NCBI GenBank assembly: GCA_900547275.1
Contig: URGA01000072.1
Span: 1 to 10,131, forward strand
Source: an uncultured Oscillospiraceae bacterium
GTDB taxonomy: Bacteria > Bacillota > Clostridia > Oscillospirales > Acutalibacteraceae
DNA length: 10,131 nt
Reading direction: 5' to 3'
Under the pieces are notes generated by a model. The model had not been told where the DNA came from and searched no databases. It worked only from the letters and a program-made list of their open reading frames with translations. Of the stretch, positions 1-6,111 are shown piece by piece; position 1 is the first letter of the stretch; the number at the start of each line of letters is the position of its first letter. Position numbers and translations under genes: made by a program.

Positions 1-41
1 ATATAGATATATAAATAAATAATGATTTACATAATATACCC

Positions 42-70
42 TTGTAAACGCCGCGATTATTATGTATAAT
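42..70 (+). promoter_or_regulatory. Sigma-A-type promoter of the folate operon
   Basis: A -35 box TTGTAA (42-47) and a perfect -10 box TATAAT (65-70) are separated by 17 bases. Transcription would start near 77, about 20 bases before the Shine-Dalgarno site of the first gene. The -10 box overlaps the upstream in-frame ATG at 69, which argues against that ATG as a start. Nothing else is recognised in bases 1-41, which are AT-rich. Confidence 0.65.
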
Positions 71-98
71 GAGTTTGAATATCGGAAAGGAGAGCAAA

Positions 99-1022
99 AT
101 GAAGATTTTCAAGAACCGCGGCGACATTTATTTTTCAAAATCAGGCACAAAAGCGGACAAAGAGCAGACCATATTGATTATTGCCCTTGTCTGTGTAATT
201 CTGCTCTCCATTATCGTAGTTATCTTTACGGGCGCAAAAAGCGATTTCAGCGCAAAAAAGTTCTTTGCCCCTGACCAGACCGTTCTGGTTTCTTCCGAGT
301 CCAGTCAGGCTGAACTGCCGGATGTGGGCGGCAAAACAAATTATCTTTTGCTGACCACCGGCGAGGATGAAGAGACTGTCTATACGATTACTCTTTTTCA
401 GGCGGATATGGACAGCATTTCATATAAAATATGTAACCTTCAGCCCTCAACTCTGCTGGACGGCAATACCGTTGCTTCAATTTATAAAGGCGGCGGCGTA
501 AACAATCTTGTTCAGGCGCTGGAAAGCGATTTGTCGGTGGATATTGATTTTTATATGATAACGAAAGTCAAAGATTTTATCAGTTTTTATGACGCGATGG
601 GAACTGTCCACTATCCTCTCGCCGAAGATATAAAATATAAGGACAGCGAATCGGCGGATACGTATTCGGTAAAACTTTCCGCAGGAGAACAGACGCTTGA
701 CGGCAAAAAGTTTATTTCGCTTCTGCGCTATTACGTCAATGTTAAAAACGACTGTAAGACGGCTAACGACCTTGTGCTCAACGGTCTTACCCAGCTTATA
801 AATTCAGACAACGCCGCAAAGAAGGACGAACTATTTAAAGAATTTGTTGTTTTGTCTAAATCAAATATGACGGTTAAGGATTTTTCAGAGAGAAACGACG
901 ATATTACAGTTCTTACCGACAGCAGAACGGGTGTAAACACATATAACGTTGAAACACTGTCTGACGGCGGCGAGCTTGACCCCCAGTCGAGATCAAGCAT
1001 AAAGAGCTATTACGCAAAATAA
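99..1022 (+). CDS. Divergent LytR-CpsA-Psr (LCP)-like membrane-anchored protein
   Basis: The product is a 307-residue protein. A short basic N-terminus and one membrane segment (about 24-44) suggest an extracytoplasmic C-terminal domain. LCP proteins transfer glycopolymers from undecaprenyl-pyrophosphate to peptidoglycan. The LCP fold is suggested by NYLLLTTGE (81-89), the GGGVNNLVQALE stretch (131-142), a DFYMITKVKDFISFYDAMGTV segment (150-170) and the G-E-Q-x-LDGKKFISLLRYY segment (196-212). The usual catalytic arginine and aspartate positions are absent: RSDT is replaced near 91-96, SIPRD reads NLQPS (113-117), and the C-terminal GDxxRxxRQ is not kept. It may therefore be a non-catalytic or reassigned member. 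Start choice: ATG 99 has AAAGGAGA (86-93) six bases upstream, whereas the in-frame ATG at 69 lies inside the promoter -10 box. It is the first gene of the operon, 28 bases before folE. Family assignment is moderately sure and function is not. Confidence 0.6.
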   Translation: MKIFKNRGDIYFSKSGTKADKEQTILIIALVCVILLSIIVVIFTGAKSDFSAKKFFAPDQTVLVSSESSQAELPDVGGKTNYLLLTTGEDEETVYTITLFQADMDSISYKICNLQPSTLLDGNTVASIYKGGGVNNLVQALESDLSVDIDFYMITKVKDFISFYDAMGTVHYPLAEDIKYKDSESADTYSVKLSAGEQTLDGKKFISLLRYYVNVKNDCKTANDLVLNGLTQLINSDNAAKKDELFKEFVVLSKSNMTVKDFSERNDDITVLTDSRTGVNTYNVETLSDGGELDPQSRSSIKSYYAK

Positions 1023-1050
1023 ATTCAGGACAGCAAAAGAGGAGATACAA

Positions 1051-1608
1051 ATGGATAAAGAGCGGATAGAAAAAGCCGTGCGTGAAATTCTTATCGCGGT
1101 GGGCGAAGACCCTGACAGAAGCGGTCTTGTTGAAACTCCCAGACGCGTTGCAAATATGTATGAGGAAATTTTCGCAGGTCTTACGGCAGACCCGAAACAG
1201 CATTTAAAGTTTTTTGACGAAAAAAGCAACGACGAAATGGTAATCGTAAGGGATATTCCTTTTTCTTCCGTCTGCGAGCACCATCTTCTGCCCTTTGTGG
1301 GCAAGGCTCACATAGCCTATATTCCGAACGACAATAAAATCATCGGTCTTTCAAAACTGGCGAGAATTGTTGACAATTTTGCAAAGAGACCTCAGGTTCA
1401 GGAACGCCTGACCCATGATATTGCAGATTTTCTCAATGAAAATCTTGAACCCCAGGGCGTTGCGGTTATTATTGAAGCTGAGCATATGTGCATGACAATG
1501 AGAGGAGCAAAAGCGGCAGGTTCGGTTACCCAGACATCGGCTCTCAGAGGCTGTATGAAGACCGACGCCCGTTCCAGAGCCGAGGTACTGGCTCTGCTGG
1601 ATAAATAA
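1051..1608 (+). CDS. folE: GTP cyclohydrolase I (type IA)
   Basis: This 185-residue cytoplasmic enzyme converts GTP to 7,8-dihydroneopterin triphosphate and formate, the first step of folate synthesis. The zinc site is visible as CEHH (75-78) and HMC (145-147), matching the family's Cys, His and Cys ligands, with H77 and H145 at the expected catalytic positions. Other family signatures are SVCEHHLLPFVGKAHIAYIP (73-92), GLSKLARIVDNFAKRPQVQE (99-118) and MTMRGAKAAGSVTQTSALRG (148-167). The length is typical of the bacterial homodecameric enzyme. The start at 1051 is supported by AAGAGGAG (1037-1044), seven bases upstream. folP follows after one base. Confidence 0.97.
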   Translation: MDKERIEKAVREILIAVGEDPDRSGLVETPRRVANMYEEIFAGLTADPKQHLKFFDEKSNDEMVIVRDIPFSSVCEHHLLPFVGKAHIAYIPNDNKIIGLSKLARIVDNFAKRPQVQERLTHDIADFLNENLEPQGVAVIIEAEHMCMTMRGAKAAGSVTQTSALRGCMKTDARSRAEVLALLDK

Positions 1609-1609
1609 T

Positions 1610-2416
1610 ATGGCAGTTTGGAAATGCAGAAATTATAATATCGAATACGGCGAAAAAGTATTGATGATGGGTATAGTAAACGTTACTCCGGATTCTTTTT
1701 CAGACGGCGGAAAATGGTTCAGCAGTGAAAAAGCCGTTGAACACGCCCTTGAACTTGAAAGGGACGGAGCAGATATTCTTGATATCGGCGCCCAGTCTAC
1801 CCGTCCGGGCCACGTTCCCGTTTCCGCTGAGAGGGAGTGGGAAAGACTGGAAGACGTTTTGCCCCTTATCTGCGAAAAATCATCTCTTCCCGTTTCGGTG
1901 GATACTTATTACCCTGCTGTTGCCGAAAAAGCCCTTGAGGCGGGCGCGAGCATAATAAACGATGTTTCAGGCGTCGTAACACCCGAAATGGCGAAAACAG
2001 TCAAAAAATGGGGTGCAGGCTGGATTATTATGCATTCAGGCAGCGGCTCAGTGACTGAAGTTAAGGAATTTTTTGAAAAATCAGTTGAGGAATGCGCCAA
2101 ACTCGGCGTAGATGAAAATTCCGTTTGCCTTGATATGGGGATAGGCTTCGGCAAAAATTACAGTCAGGATATGCAGCTTCTGGCAAACGTAAAATTATAT
2201 AAAAAAGACGGTTATCCGCTTTTACTGGGCTGTTCCAGAAAGAGAGTTATCGGAGCGGGCAGCGGTCAGGAAATACCCGCCGAGAGAATTTACGGAAATA
2301 TAGCGGCGGACACTGCGGCGGTCTTGGGAGGTGCGGATATTATCCGAGCCCATGATATAAAAAATGAAAAACAGGGTGTTTCAATGGCCCTGGCAATGAA
2401 AGGATTTAAATTATGA
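1610..2416 (+). CDS. folP: Dihydropteroate synthase
   Basis: This 268-residue TIM-barrel enzyme condenses 6-hydroxymethyl-dihydropterin pyrophosphate with p-aminobenzoate and is the target of sulfonamides. Family motifs are GIVNVTPDSFSDGG (21-34), DILDIGAQSTRPG (55-67), PVSVDT (94-99), INDVSG (116-121), LDMGIGFGKN (174-183), LLGCSRKRVIG (205-215) and IRAHD (245-249). The conserved Lys, Arg and His of the pterin/phosphate site (K211, R246, H248) are present. One oddity is that the usual DPG of the fifth motif reads DMG. The start at 1610 lies one base after the folE stop with no good Shine-Dalgarno site, so translational coupling is likely. Its stop overlaps the next start (ATGA). An internal ATG at the motif MGIVNV would remove the first strand, so 1610 is preferred. 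Confidence 0.96.
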   Translation: MAVWKCRNYNIEYGEKVLMMGIVNVTPDSFSDGGKWFSSEKAVEHALELERDGADILDIGAQSTRPGHVPVSAEREWERLEDVLPLICEKSSLPVSVDTYYPAVAEKALEAGASIINDVSGVVTPEMAKTVKKWGAGWIIMHSGSGSVTEVKEFFEKSVEECAKLGVDENSVCLDMGIGFGKNYSQDMQLLANVKLYKKDGYPLLLGCSRKRVIGAGSGQEIPAERIYGNIAADTAAVLGGADIIRAHDIKNEKQGVSMALAMKGFKL

Positions 2417-2736
2417 TCAGTGTAACAACACCAACAGTTCAAAACGGCGTAATCACTTCTTACAAAGGTATTGTAACAGGCGAGATAGTTACAGGTATTA
2501 ACTTTATTAAAGATTTCGGCGCTTCAATCCGCAATATCGTAGGCGGCAGAAGCGAAGGCTACGAGGAAGAACTTATTAAGGCACGCAACAGCGCTATTGC
2601 CGAAATGGAAAACAGAGCCGCCCAGATGGGAGCAAACGCAGTAGTAGGCGTTGATATCGACTACGAAGTTCTCGGTCAGGGAAATATGATTATGGTTTCT
2701 GCAACAGGCACAGCGGTTGTAATAGAGAATAAATAA
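2413..2736 (+). CDS. YbjQ/UPF0145 family protein
   Basis: This 107-residue protein closely resembles E. coli YbjQ in length and layout. TTPTV (5-9), VTGEIVTG (21-28), IKDFGASIRNIVGGRSEGYE (32-51), ARNSAIAEME (57-66) and GANAVVGVDIDYEVLGQGN (73-91) are the family's conserved segments. The domain is filed as putative heavy-metal binding, but this copy has no cysteine or histidine at all, so the sequence does not support that label. Known structures of the family are small multimeric beta/alpha proteins, and the biochemical role is unknown. It overlaps folP by four bases and folB by one base. It has a good Shine-Dalgarno site (AAAGGA, 2399-2404, spacing 8), so it is firmly built into the folate operon. 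Confidence 0.93.
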   Translation: MISVTTPTVQNGVITSYKGIVTGEIVTGINFIKDFGASIRNIVGGRSEGYEEELIKARNSAIAEMENRAAQMGANAVVGVDIDYEVLGQGNMIMVSATGTAVVIENK

Positions 2737-3098
2737 TGGATAAGATACTTATAAGAGATCTGGATATCTTTGCTTACCACGGCGTAAACCCTGAGGAAAA
2801 GCGTGACGGTCAGCATTTCGTTTTTGATATTGACCTTTATCTTGACCTCAGCAAGCCCTGCGTTACCGACTGCGTTGACGACACGGTGAGCTATGCTAAA
2901 GTCGTAAAAACGGTGCGCCGCGTATTTACTGAAGAAAAATACGACCTTATCGAAAAAGCCGCCCGCGTTACGGCAGACGCGATACTTCAGAAATACGAAG
3001 CGGTAAAAAAGGTAAAAATTATTCTTAAAAAGCCCCAGGCGCCGATAAAAGCCGATTTTGGCTGGGTAGGCGTCAAACTCACAGTTGACAGGAAATAA
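2736..3098 (+). CDS. folB: Dihydroneopterin aldolase
   Basis: This 120-residue enzyme cleaves 7,8-dihydroneopterin to 6-hydroxymethyl-7,8-dihydropterin and glycolaldehyde. Family signatures are FAYHGVNPEEKRDGQ (12-26), DDTVSYAKV (48-56), LIEKAA (71-76) and KKPQAPIKADFGWVGV (98-113). By alignment with characterised FolB proteins, E21, Y53, E73 and K99 are the active-site residues, and all are present. Length is typical and the enzyme normally forms octamers. Its ATG overlaps the last base of the YbjQ stop codon (TAATG) and has only a weak GAGAA upstream, so translation is probably coupled. Confidence 0.95.
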   Translation: MDKILIRDLDIFAYHGVNPEEKRDGQHFVFDIDLYLDLSKPCVTDCVDDTVSYAKVVKTVRRVFTEEKYDLIEKAARVTADAILQKYEAVKKVKIILKKPQAPIKADFGWVGVKLTVDRK

Positions 3099-3103
3099 GC
3101 GTT

Positions 3104-3580
3104 ATGTATTATGTTTTAAGCGTGGGAACGAATATCGGAGACCGAAAGGAAAATATCGAGAACTGCAAAAAAGCGCTGGCTCTCGTTCCTGAAACTCAGG
3201 TAGTCTCCGCTTCTCCGATTTACGAAACTCAGCCCATAGGCTATGATGAGCAGGATAATTTTTATAACTGCTGTCTGCTTGTGTCCTCAAAATTTTCCCC
3301 GTCGGAAATGCTGGGGGTATGCATGGGCATTGAAGCAGGCTTCGGAAGAGTGCGCAAATTCAAGGATGGACCGAGAATTATTGATATAGACATAATTTTT
3401 GCCCAGGATTTGGAGATAAACACAAAAAATCTCACCGTTCCTCACCCGAGATACAGCGAAAGGCGCTTTGTCCTGCGGCCGCTGATGGATATTTTTGTTG
3501 ACGGCGTTGCTTTCGGAATTGATTTTAAGAAATATCTGGAAGCAATTCAGGGGCAGGAAGTCAAAAAAATAGACGAATAA
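3104..3580 (+). CDS. folK: 6-hydroxymethyl-7,8-dihydropterin pyrophosphokinase
   Basis: This 158-residue cytoplasmic kinase transfers pyrophosphate from ATP to 6-hydroxymethyl-dihydropterin, making the substrate for FolP. Visible motifs are LSVGTNIGDR (5-14), SPIYETQPIG (37-46), DNFYNCC (51-57), FGRVRKFKDGPRIIDIDIIF (80-99) and the PHP box at 113-115. The magnesium-binding aspartates D95 and D97 and arginines R82, R84 and R91 match the E. coli enzyme. The start at 3104 has AGGAA (3090-3094) inside the end of folB, nine bases upstream. It is the last gene of the operon, and the terminator begins seven bases after its stop. Confidence 0.96.
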   Translation: MYYVLSVGTNIGDRKENIENCKKALALVPETQVVSASPIYETQPIGYDEQDNFYNCCLLVSSKFSPSEMLGVCMGIEAGFGRVRKFKDGPRIIDIDIIFAQDLEINTKNLTVPHPRYSERRFVLRPLMDIFVDGVAFGIDFKKYLEAIQGQEVKKIDE

Positions 3581-3586
3581 GTAAAG

Positions 3587-3619
3587 AGCAGAGCGCTTTT
3601 ATACGCTCTGCTTTTTTTT
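3587..3619 (+). terminator. Rho-independent terminator of the folate operon
   Basis: A perfect 9-bp stem, AGCAGAGCG (3587-3595) with CGCTCTGCT (3604-3612), has an 8-base loop and runs directly into eight Ts (3612-3619). A weaker CTGC-GCAG hairpin follows at 3620-3633. On the minus strand the big stem lacks a good T-run, so it would end the converging small gene less efficiently. Confidence 0.9.
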
Positions 3620-3642
3620 CTGCTTTTTTGCAGATTTTGCCG

Positions 3643-3819
3643 TTACATCATTGAAGATACGTTGTCTACAACGTTTGCAATGGTGTTTGCGGCTTTTTTG
3701 ATTGTTTTTTTGGTCTGGGTGCTGGTTGAGTTCATCGTGGCAACCGTTCCGGCAACCATGCTGCCCACAGCCATGGCAACGCCGAGACCTTTCATCATAT
3801 TAACCGTTTTTCTTTTCAT
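3643..3819 (-). CDS. Small 58-residue protein of unknown function
   Basis: I do not recognise a named family. The protein begins with a basic stretch (MKRKTVNMMK), then a small-residue-rich hydrophobic segment (about 11-28, GLGVAMAVGSMVAGTVAT). A Ser/Thr/Lys linker follows, and then a helix-like tail (KKTIKKAANTIANVVDNVSS) whose hydrophobic residues are spaced to form an amphipathic face. This could be a short membrane-associated peptide or a secreted one. The start chosen is the ATG at 3819, with GGAGGA eight bases upstream (3828-3833). The in-frame ATG 42 bases farther up lies before this ribosome site and is unlikely to be used. The gene stands alone, converging with folK and downstream of the fba terminator. 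The strong ribosome site is the main sign that it is real. Confidence 0.6.
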   Translation of the reverse strand: MKRKTVNMMKGLGVAMAVGSMVAGTVATMNSTSTQTKKTIKKAANTIANVVDNVSSMM

Positions 3820-3953
3820 CACATTTGTCCTCCGTAAAAAAATTTGCAAATTTCTTTGCAATATTATTTTGTGATTTTCAGCCGCGATTAAAATGATGAA
3901 TTTTTGCTAATCAGAAATGCTTTTTCCATTTTAAAAAATTTTTTCAAAAAAAT

Positions 3954-3990
3954 AACCTGACCCGAAAAAACAGGTCAGGTTTGTTTTTTT
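3954..3990. terminator. Terminator of fba, probably bidirectional
   Basis: A perfect 9-bp stem, AACCTGACC (3954-3962) with GGTCAGGTT (3973-3981), has a 10-base loop. On the minus strand it is followed by ATTTTTTTG, which makes it the fba terminator nine bases after that gene ends. On the plus strand TTTGTTTTTTT follows, so it would also stop transcription from the left. The bases between this and the small gene (3862-3950) are AT-rich, and I see no convincing promoter in them although one is expected for that gene. Confidence 0.88.
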
Positions 3991-3998
3991 ATTTAATC

Positions 3999-4934
3999 TT
4001 ACGCTTTTCCGTTTGAACCGAAAACAACTTCGATCTTGTGAGCTACAACCTCTTCGATAAGGTCGCGGGCAGGTGTCAGATACTGACGGGGATCAAAGTG
4101 AGTGGGCTCCTCAGCAAAGTGCTTGCGGATAGCAGCAGTCATTGCGATACGGATATCGGAGTCAACGTTGATCTTGCAGACAGCCATAGAAGCAGCCTTG
4201 CGGAGCATATCCTCGGGGATACCGATAGCGTCGGGCATCTGGCCGCCGTACTGGTTGATCATCTTGATGTGCTCCTGGTTAACGGAAGAAGCACCGTGAA
4301 GAACGATAGGGAAACCGGGAAGCTGCTTGCCGACTTCTTCAAGAATGTCAAAGCGAAGCTGGGGCTTCTGACCGGGCTTAAACTTGTAAGCGCCGTGGCT
4401 TGTTCCGATAGCGATTGCAAGAGAGTCAACGCCTGTGCGTGTAACGAAGTCAACAACTTCTTCAGGTCTTGTGTAAGAAGCGTTTTCAGCGTCAACCTGA
4501 ACGTCGTCTTCAACGCCGGCGAGAGTGCCGAGTTCGCCTTCTACTACAACGCCGTGAGCGTGAGCGTAGTCAACAACTTCCTTTGTAAGTTTGATGTTTT
4601 CTTCGTAAGGCTTGCTTGAGCCGTCGATCATAACTGATGTGAAACCGCCGTCGATGCAGCTCTTGCAGGTCTCAAAATCAGGGCCGTGGTCCAGGTGAAG
4701 AGCGATGGGAAGACCTGTTTCTTCAGCAGCGGCCTTAACCATAGCAACGAGATAATCGTGAGAGGCATATTTGCGCGCGCCGGCTGAGCACTGAAGGATA
4801 ACAGGTGCGTTGAGCTTCTTGGCAGCGCGGGTGATACCCTGTACAATCTCCATATTGTTTACGTTGAAAGCGCCGATGGCGTAACCGCCTTCGTATGCCT
4901 TTTTGAACATTTCGGTTGTTGTAACAAGTGGCAT
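3999..4934 (-). CDS. fba: Fructose-bisphosphate aldolase, class II
   Basis: This 311-residue zinc enzyme reversibly splits fructose 1,6-bisphosphate into dihydroxyacetone phosphate and glyceraldehyde 3-phosphate in glycolysis. Family features are AFNVNN (22-27), LQCSAGARKYA (47-57) and LHLDHGPDFETCKSCIDGGF (79-98) with catalytic D82 and zinc ligand H83. Further features are VEGELGTLAG (131-140) with E134, GTSHGAYK (177-184) with zinc ligand H180, LHGASSV (212-218) with zinc ligand H213, and INVDSDIR (255-262). The start at 4934 has AGGAGA (4944-4949) nine bases upstream. By eye the codons favour C-ending AAC, TTC, ATC and TAC more than the neighbouring genes do, as expected for a highly expressed glycolytic gene. 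It has its own promoter and terminator, though read-through from the upstream glycosyltransferase gene is possible. Confidence 0.97.
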   Translation of the reverse strand: MPLVTTTEMFKKAYEGGYAIGAFNVNNMEIVQGITRAAKKLNAPVILQCSAGARKYASHDYLVAMVKAAAEETGLPIALHLDHGPDFETCKSCIDGGFTSVMIDGSSKPYEENIKLTKEVVDYAHAHGVVVEGELGTLAGVEDDVQVDAENASYTRPEEVVDFVTRTGVDSLAIAIGTSHGAYKFKPGQKPQLRFDILEEVGKQLPGFPIVLHGASSVNQEHIKMINQYGGQMPDAIGIPEDMLRKAASMAVCKINVDSDIRIAMTAAIRKHFAEEPTHFDPRQYLTPARDLIEEVVAHKIEVVFGSNGKA

Positions 4935-4964
4935 AATTTTATATCTCCTATTTCTAAGATTTTT

Positions 4965-4983
4965 GTAATCGTTTGCCGATTAC
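4965..4983 (-). promoter_or_regulatory. Dyad at the 5' end of the fba transcript
   Basis: GTAATCG (4965-4971) and CGATTAC (4977-4983) form a perfect 7-bp inverted repeat around a 5-base loop. With transcription expected to start near 4986, this hairpin would sit at the extreme 5' end of the mRNA. It could be a stabilising 5' stem-loop, or a DNA operator just downstream of the promoter. It lies too far from the ribosome site (4944-4949) to hide it directly. Confidence 0.5.
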
Positions 4984-4992
4984 CCGACAAAC

Positions 4993-5021
4993 AGTATACT
5001 ACAAAGCGGCTTAAATATCAA
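4993..5021 (-). promoter_or_regulatory. fba promoter
   Basis: Read on the minus strand, the -35 box TTGATA (5016-5021) and -10 box TATACT (4993-4998) are exactly 17 bases apart. The start would fall near 4986, giving a leader of about 50 bases. The rest of the gap up to 5077 is AT-rich and holds no clear terminator for the upstream gene. Confidence 0.75.
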
Positions 5022-5077
5022 GTCAAACCATTTATAAATTGCGCTGTAATGCAAAAAATATAAGCGTAAAACAAAAA

Positions 5078-6037
5078 TTATTTAAGCAGATCGTCCGGAA
5101 CGCCGGTATAATCTATGATTTCTTTGGCGATATATATCGGTCTGCGCTTTGTTTCAATATAATTCTTGGCAAGATATTCGCCGATAATTCCCAGGGTAAA
5201 CAGCTGAACGCCTCCGAAAAACGCAATAAGTATAACTATCTGGGTAAAGCCGTCAAAACCGATATCGCTTACCAGTTTGCGGATAAGCGTAACGATGAAG
5301 TAAACAACTGAAAACGCAGTTGAAAGAAGGCCGAGAATTGTTGCGAATTTAAGGGGAGCTGTGGAAAAAGCGATAATGCCGTTCCAGCCGTAATTGAGCA
5401 GTTTTTTAAAGCCCCATTTTGTTGTGCCGTTGGCTCGCTCTTTCGCTTCATAGGGAATATATTTTGTGTTAAATCCTACCCAGCTGAAAAGACCTTTGCT
5501 AAATCTGAAGTATTCAGGCATATTGAGCAGAGCGTCTTTTATGGTGTTTCTGAAAGTTCTGAAATCAGACGCGCCGTCAACAAAATCAACTTCAGACATA
5601 TTTGTTGCCAGCTTGTAAAATGCTGATTTTACCGAGGACATCAGTTTGCTTTCGTGGCGCTTTTCCTGGTAAGCGCAAACACAGTCAACGTCCGTTTCCT
5701 CATCAAGTATCTTAGTCATCTGCAAAACAATTGCGGGGTCCTGCTGTAGGTCAGCGTCAATGATGCTTATATATTCGCCTCTGCAGTTCTGGAGACCGGC
5801 ATAAATAGCCGATTCCTTGCCGAAATTGCGGGAAAAACTTACAATTTTAATGTTCTGTTCTCTTCTGTCGTGTAGCTCTTTAAGGTTTTTGAGCGTTTTG
5901 TCCTTGCTTCCGTCGTTTACGAAAACGATTTCGTAGTCGTGCATTTCCGCGCCGCTGAAAACGTCTTCAACAGCTTTTGCGAAGGGAAAAATATTATCCT
6001 CTTCGTTAAAGCAGGGCACGATTAAAGAAAGTTTCAT
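5078..6037 (-). CDS. GT2-family polyprenyl-phosphate glycosyltransferase (GtrB/DPM1-like)
   Basis: This 319-residue membrane-bound enzyme is likely to transfer a sugar from a nucleotide donor to undecaprenyl phosphate. The product would be a lipid-linked sugar for decorating wall or surface polymers. The N-terminal GT-A domain shows LIVPCFNEEDNI (5-16), YEIVFVNDGSKDKT (35-48), SFSRNFGKESAIYAGL (67-82) and the DxD-type metal motif IIDADLQQDP (92-101). DFVDGASDFR (151-160), a YFRFSKGLFSWVGF segment (176-189) and R201-K207 complete the fold. Two C-terminal membrane segments lie at about 229-252 and 265-289, as in GtrB and YkcC relatives. The start at 6037 has AGGA (6047-6050) nine bases upstream. 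The precise sugar cannot be told. No matching flippase or second transferase is nearby. Confidence 0.9.
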   Translation of the reverse strand: MKLSLIVPCFNEEDNIFPFAKAVEDVFSGAEMHDYEIVFVNDGSKDKTLKNLKELHDRREQNIKIVSFSRNFGKESAIYAGLQNCRGEYISIIDADLQQDPAIVLQMTKILDEETDVDCVCAYQEKRHESKLMSSVKSAFYKLATNMSEVDFVDGASDFRTFRNTIKDALLNMPEYFRFSKGLFSWVGFNTKYIPYEAKERANGTTKWGFKKLLNYGWNGIIAFSTAPLKFATILGLLSTAFSVVYFIVTLIRKLVSDIGFDGFTQIVILIAFFGGVQLFTLGIIGEYLAKNYIETKRRPIYIAKEIIDYTGVPDDLLK

Positions 6038-6056
6038 ATTTTCACATCCTTTTCAT

Positions 6057-6079
6057 TTAACCTATTATATATAGGTTAA
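6057..6079. promoter_or_regulatory. 23-bp palindromic operator over the glycosyltransferase -10 box
   Basis: The left arm TTAACCTAT (6057-6065) and right arm ATAGGTTAA (6071-6079) are perfect inverted repeats around TATAT. The -10 box (6064-6069) lies inside it. Because transcription starts near its edge, only part would be in the RNA, so a repressor binding site on DNA is more likely than an RNA hairpin. No regulator gene for it is evident in this window. Confidence 0.65.
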
Positions 6080-6092
6080 TACCGGATGTCAA
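6064..6092 (-). promoter_or_regulatory. Perfect-consensus promoter of the glycosyltransferase gene
   Basis: On the minus strand the -35 box is TTGACA (6087-6092) and the -10 box is TATAAT (6064-6069), 17 bases apart, matching the housekeeping sigma consensus at all twelve positions. Such strength alongside an overlapping palindrome fits a gene that is normally held off by a repressor. Confidence 0.9.
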
Positions 6093-6111
6093 ATAAATTC
6101 GCCTTTGGCCG

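Noticed and set aside
69..98. Upstream ATG at 69 as the start of the LCP-like protein
   Set aside because: It overlaps the -10 box and would lie before the expected transcription start. The ATG at 99 has a strong ribosome site.
3085..3112. TTGACA and TATTAT boxes 16 bases apart near the folB/folK junction
   Set aside because: Transcription would start after the folK ATG, so the transcript could not make FolK. It is probably a chance match within coding sequence.
4038..4619. A 193-codon open frame on the plus strand opposite fba
   Set aside because: It is antisense to a certain, highly conserved aldolase gene whose biased codon use leaves the opposite frame open. It has no ribosome site and no recognisable protein motif.
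5022..5077. Possible terminator after the glycosyltransferase gene
   Set aside because: Only a short AT palindrome (ATTTATAAAT) is present, with no stable stem and T-run. I therefore do not call a terminator there.
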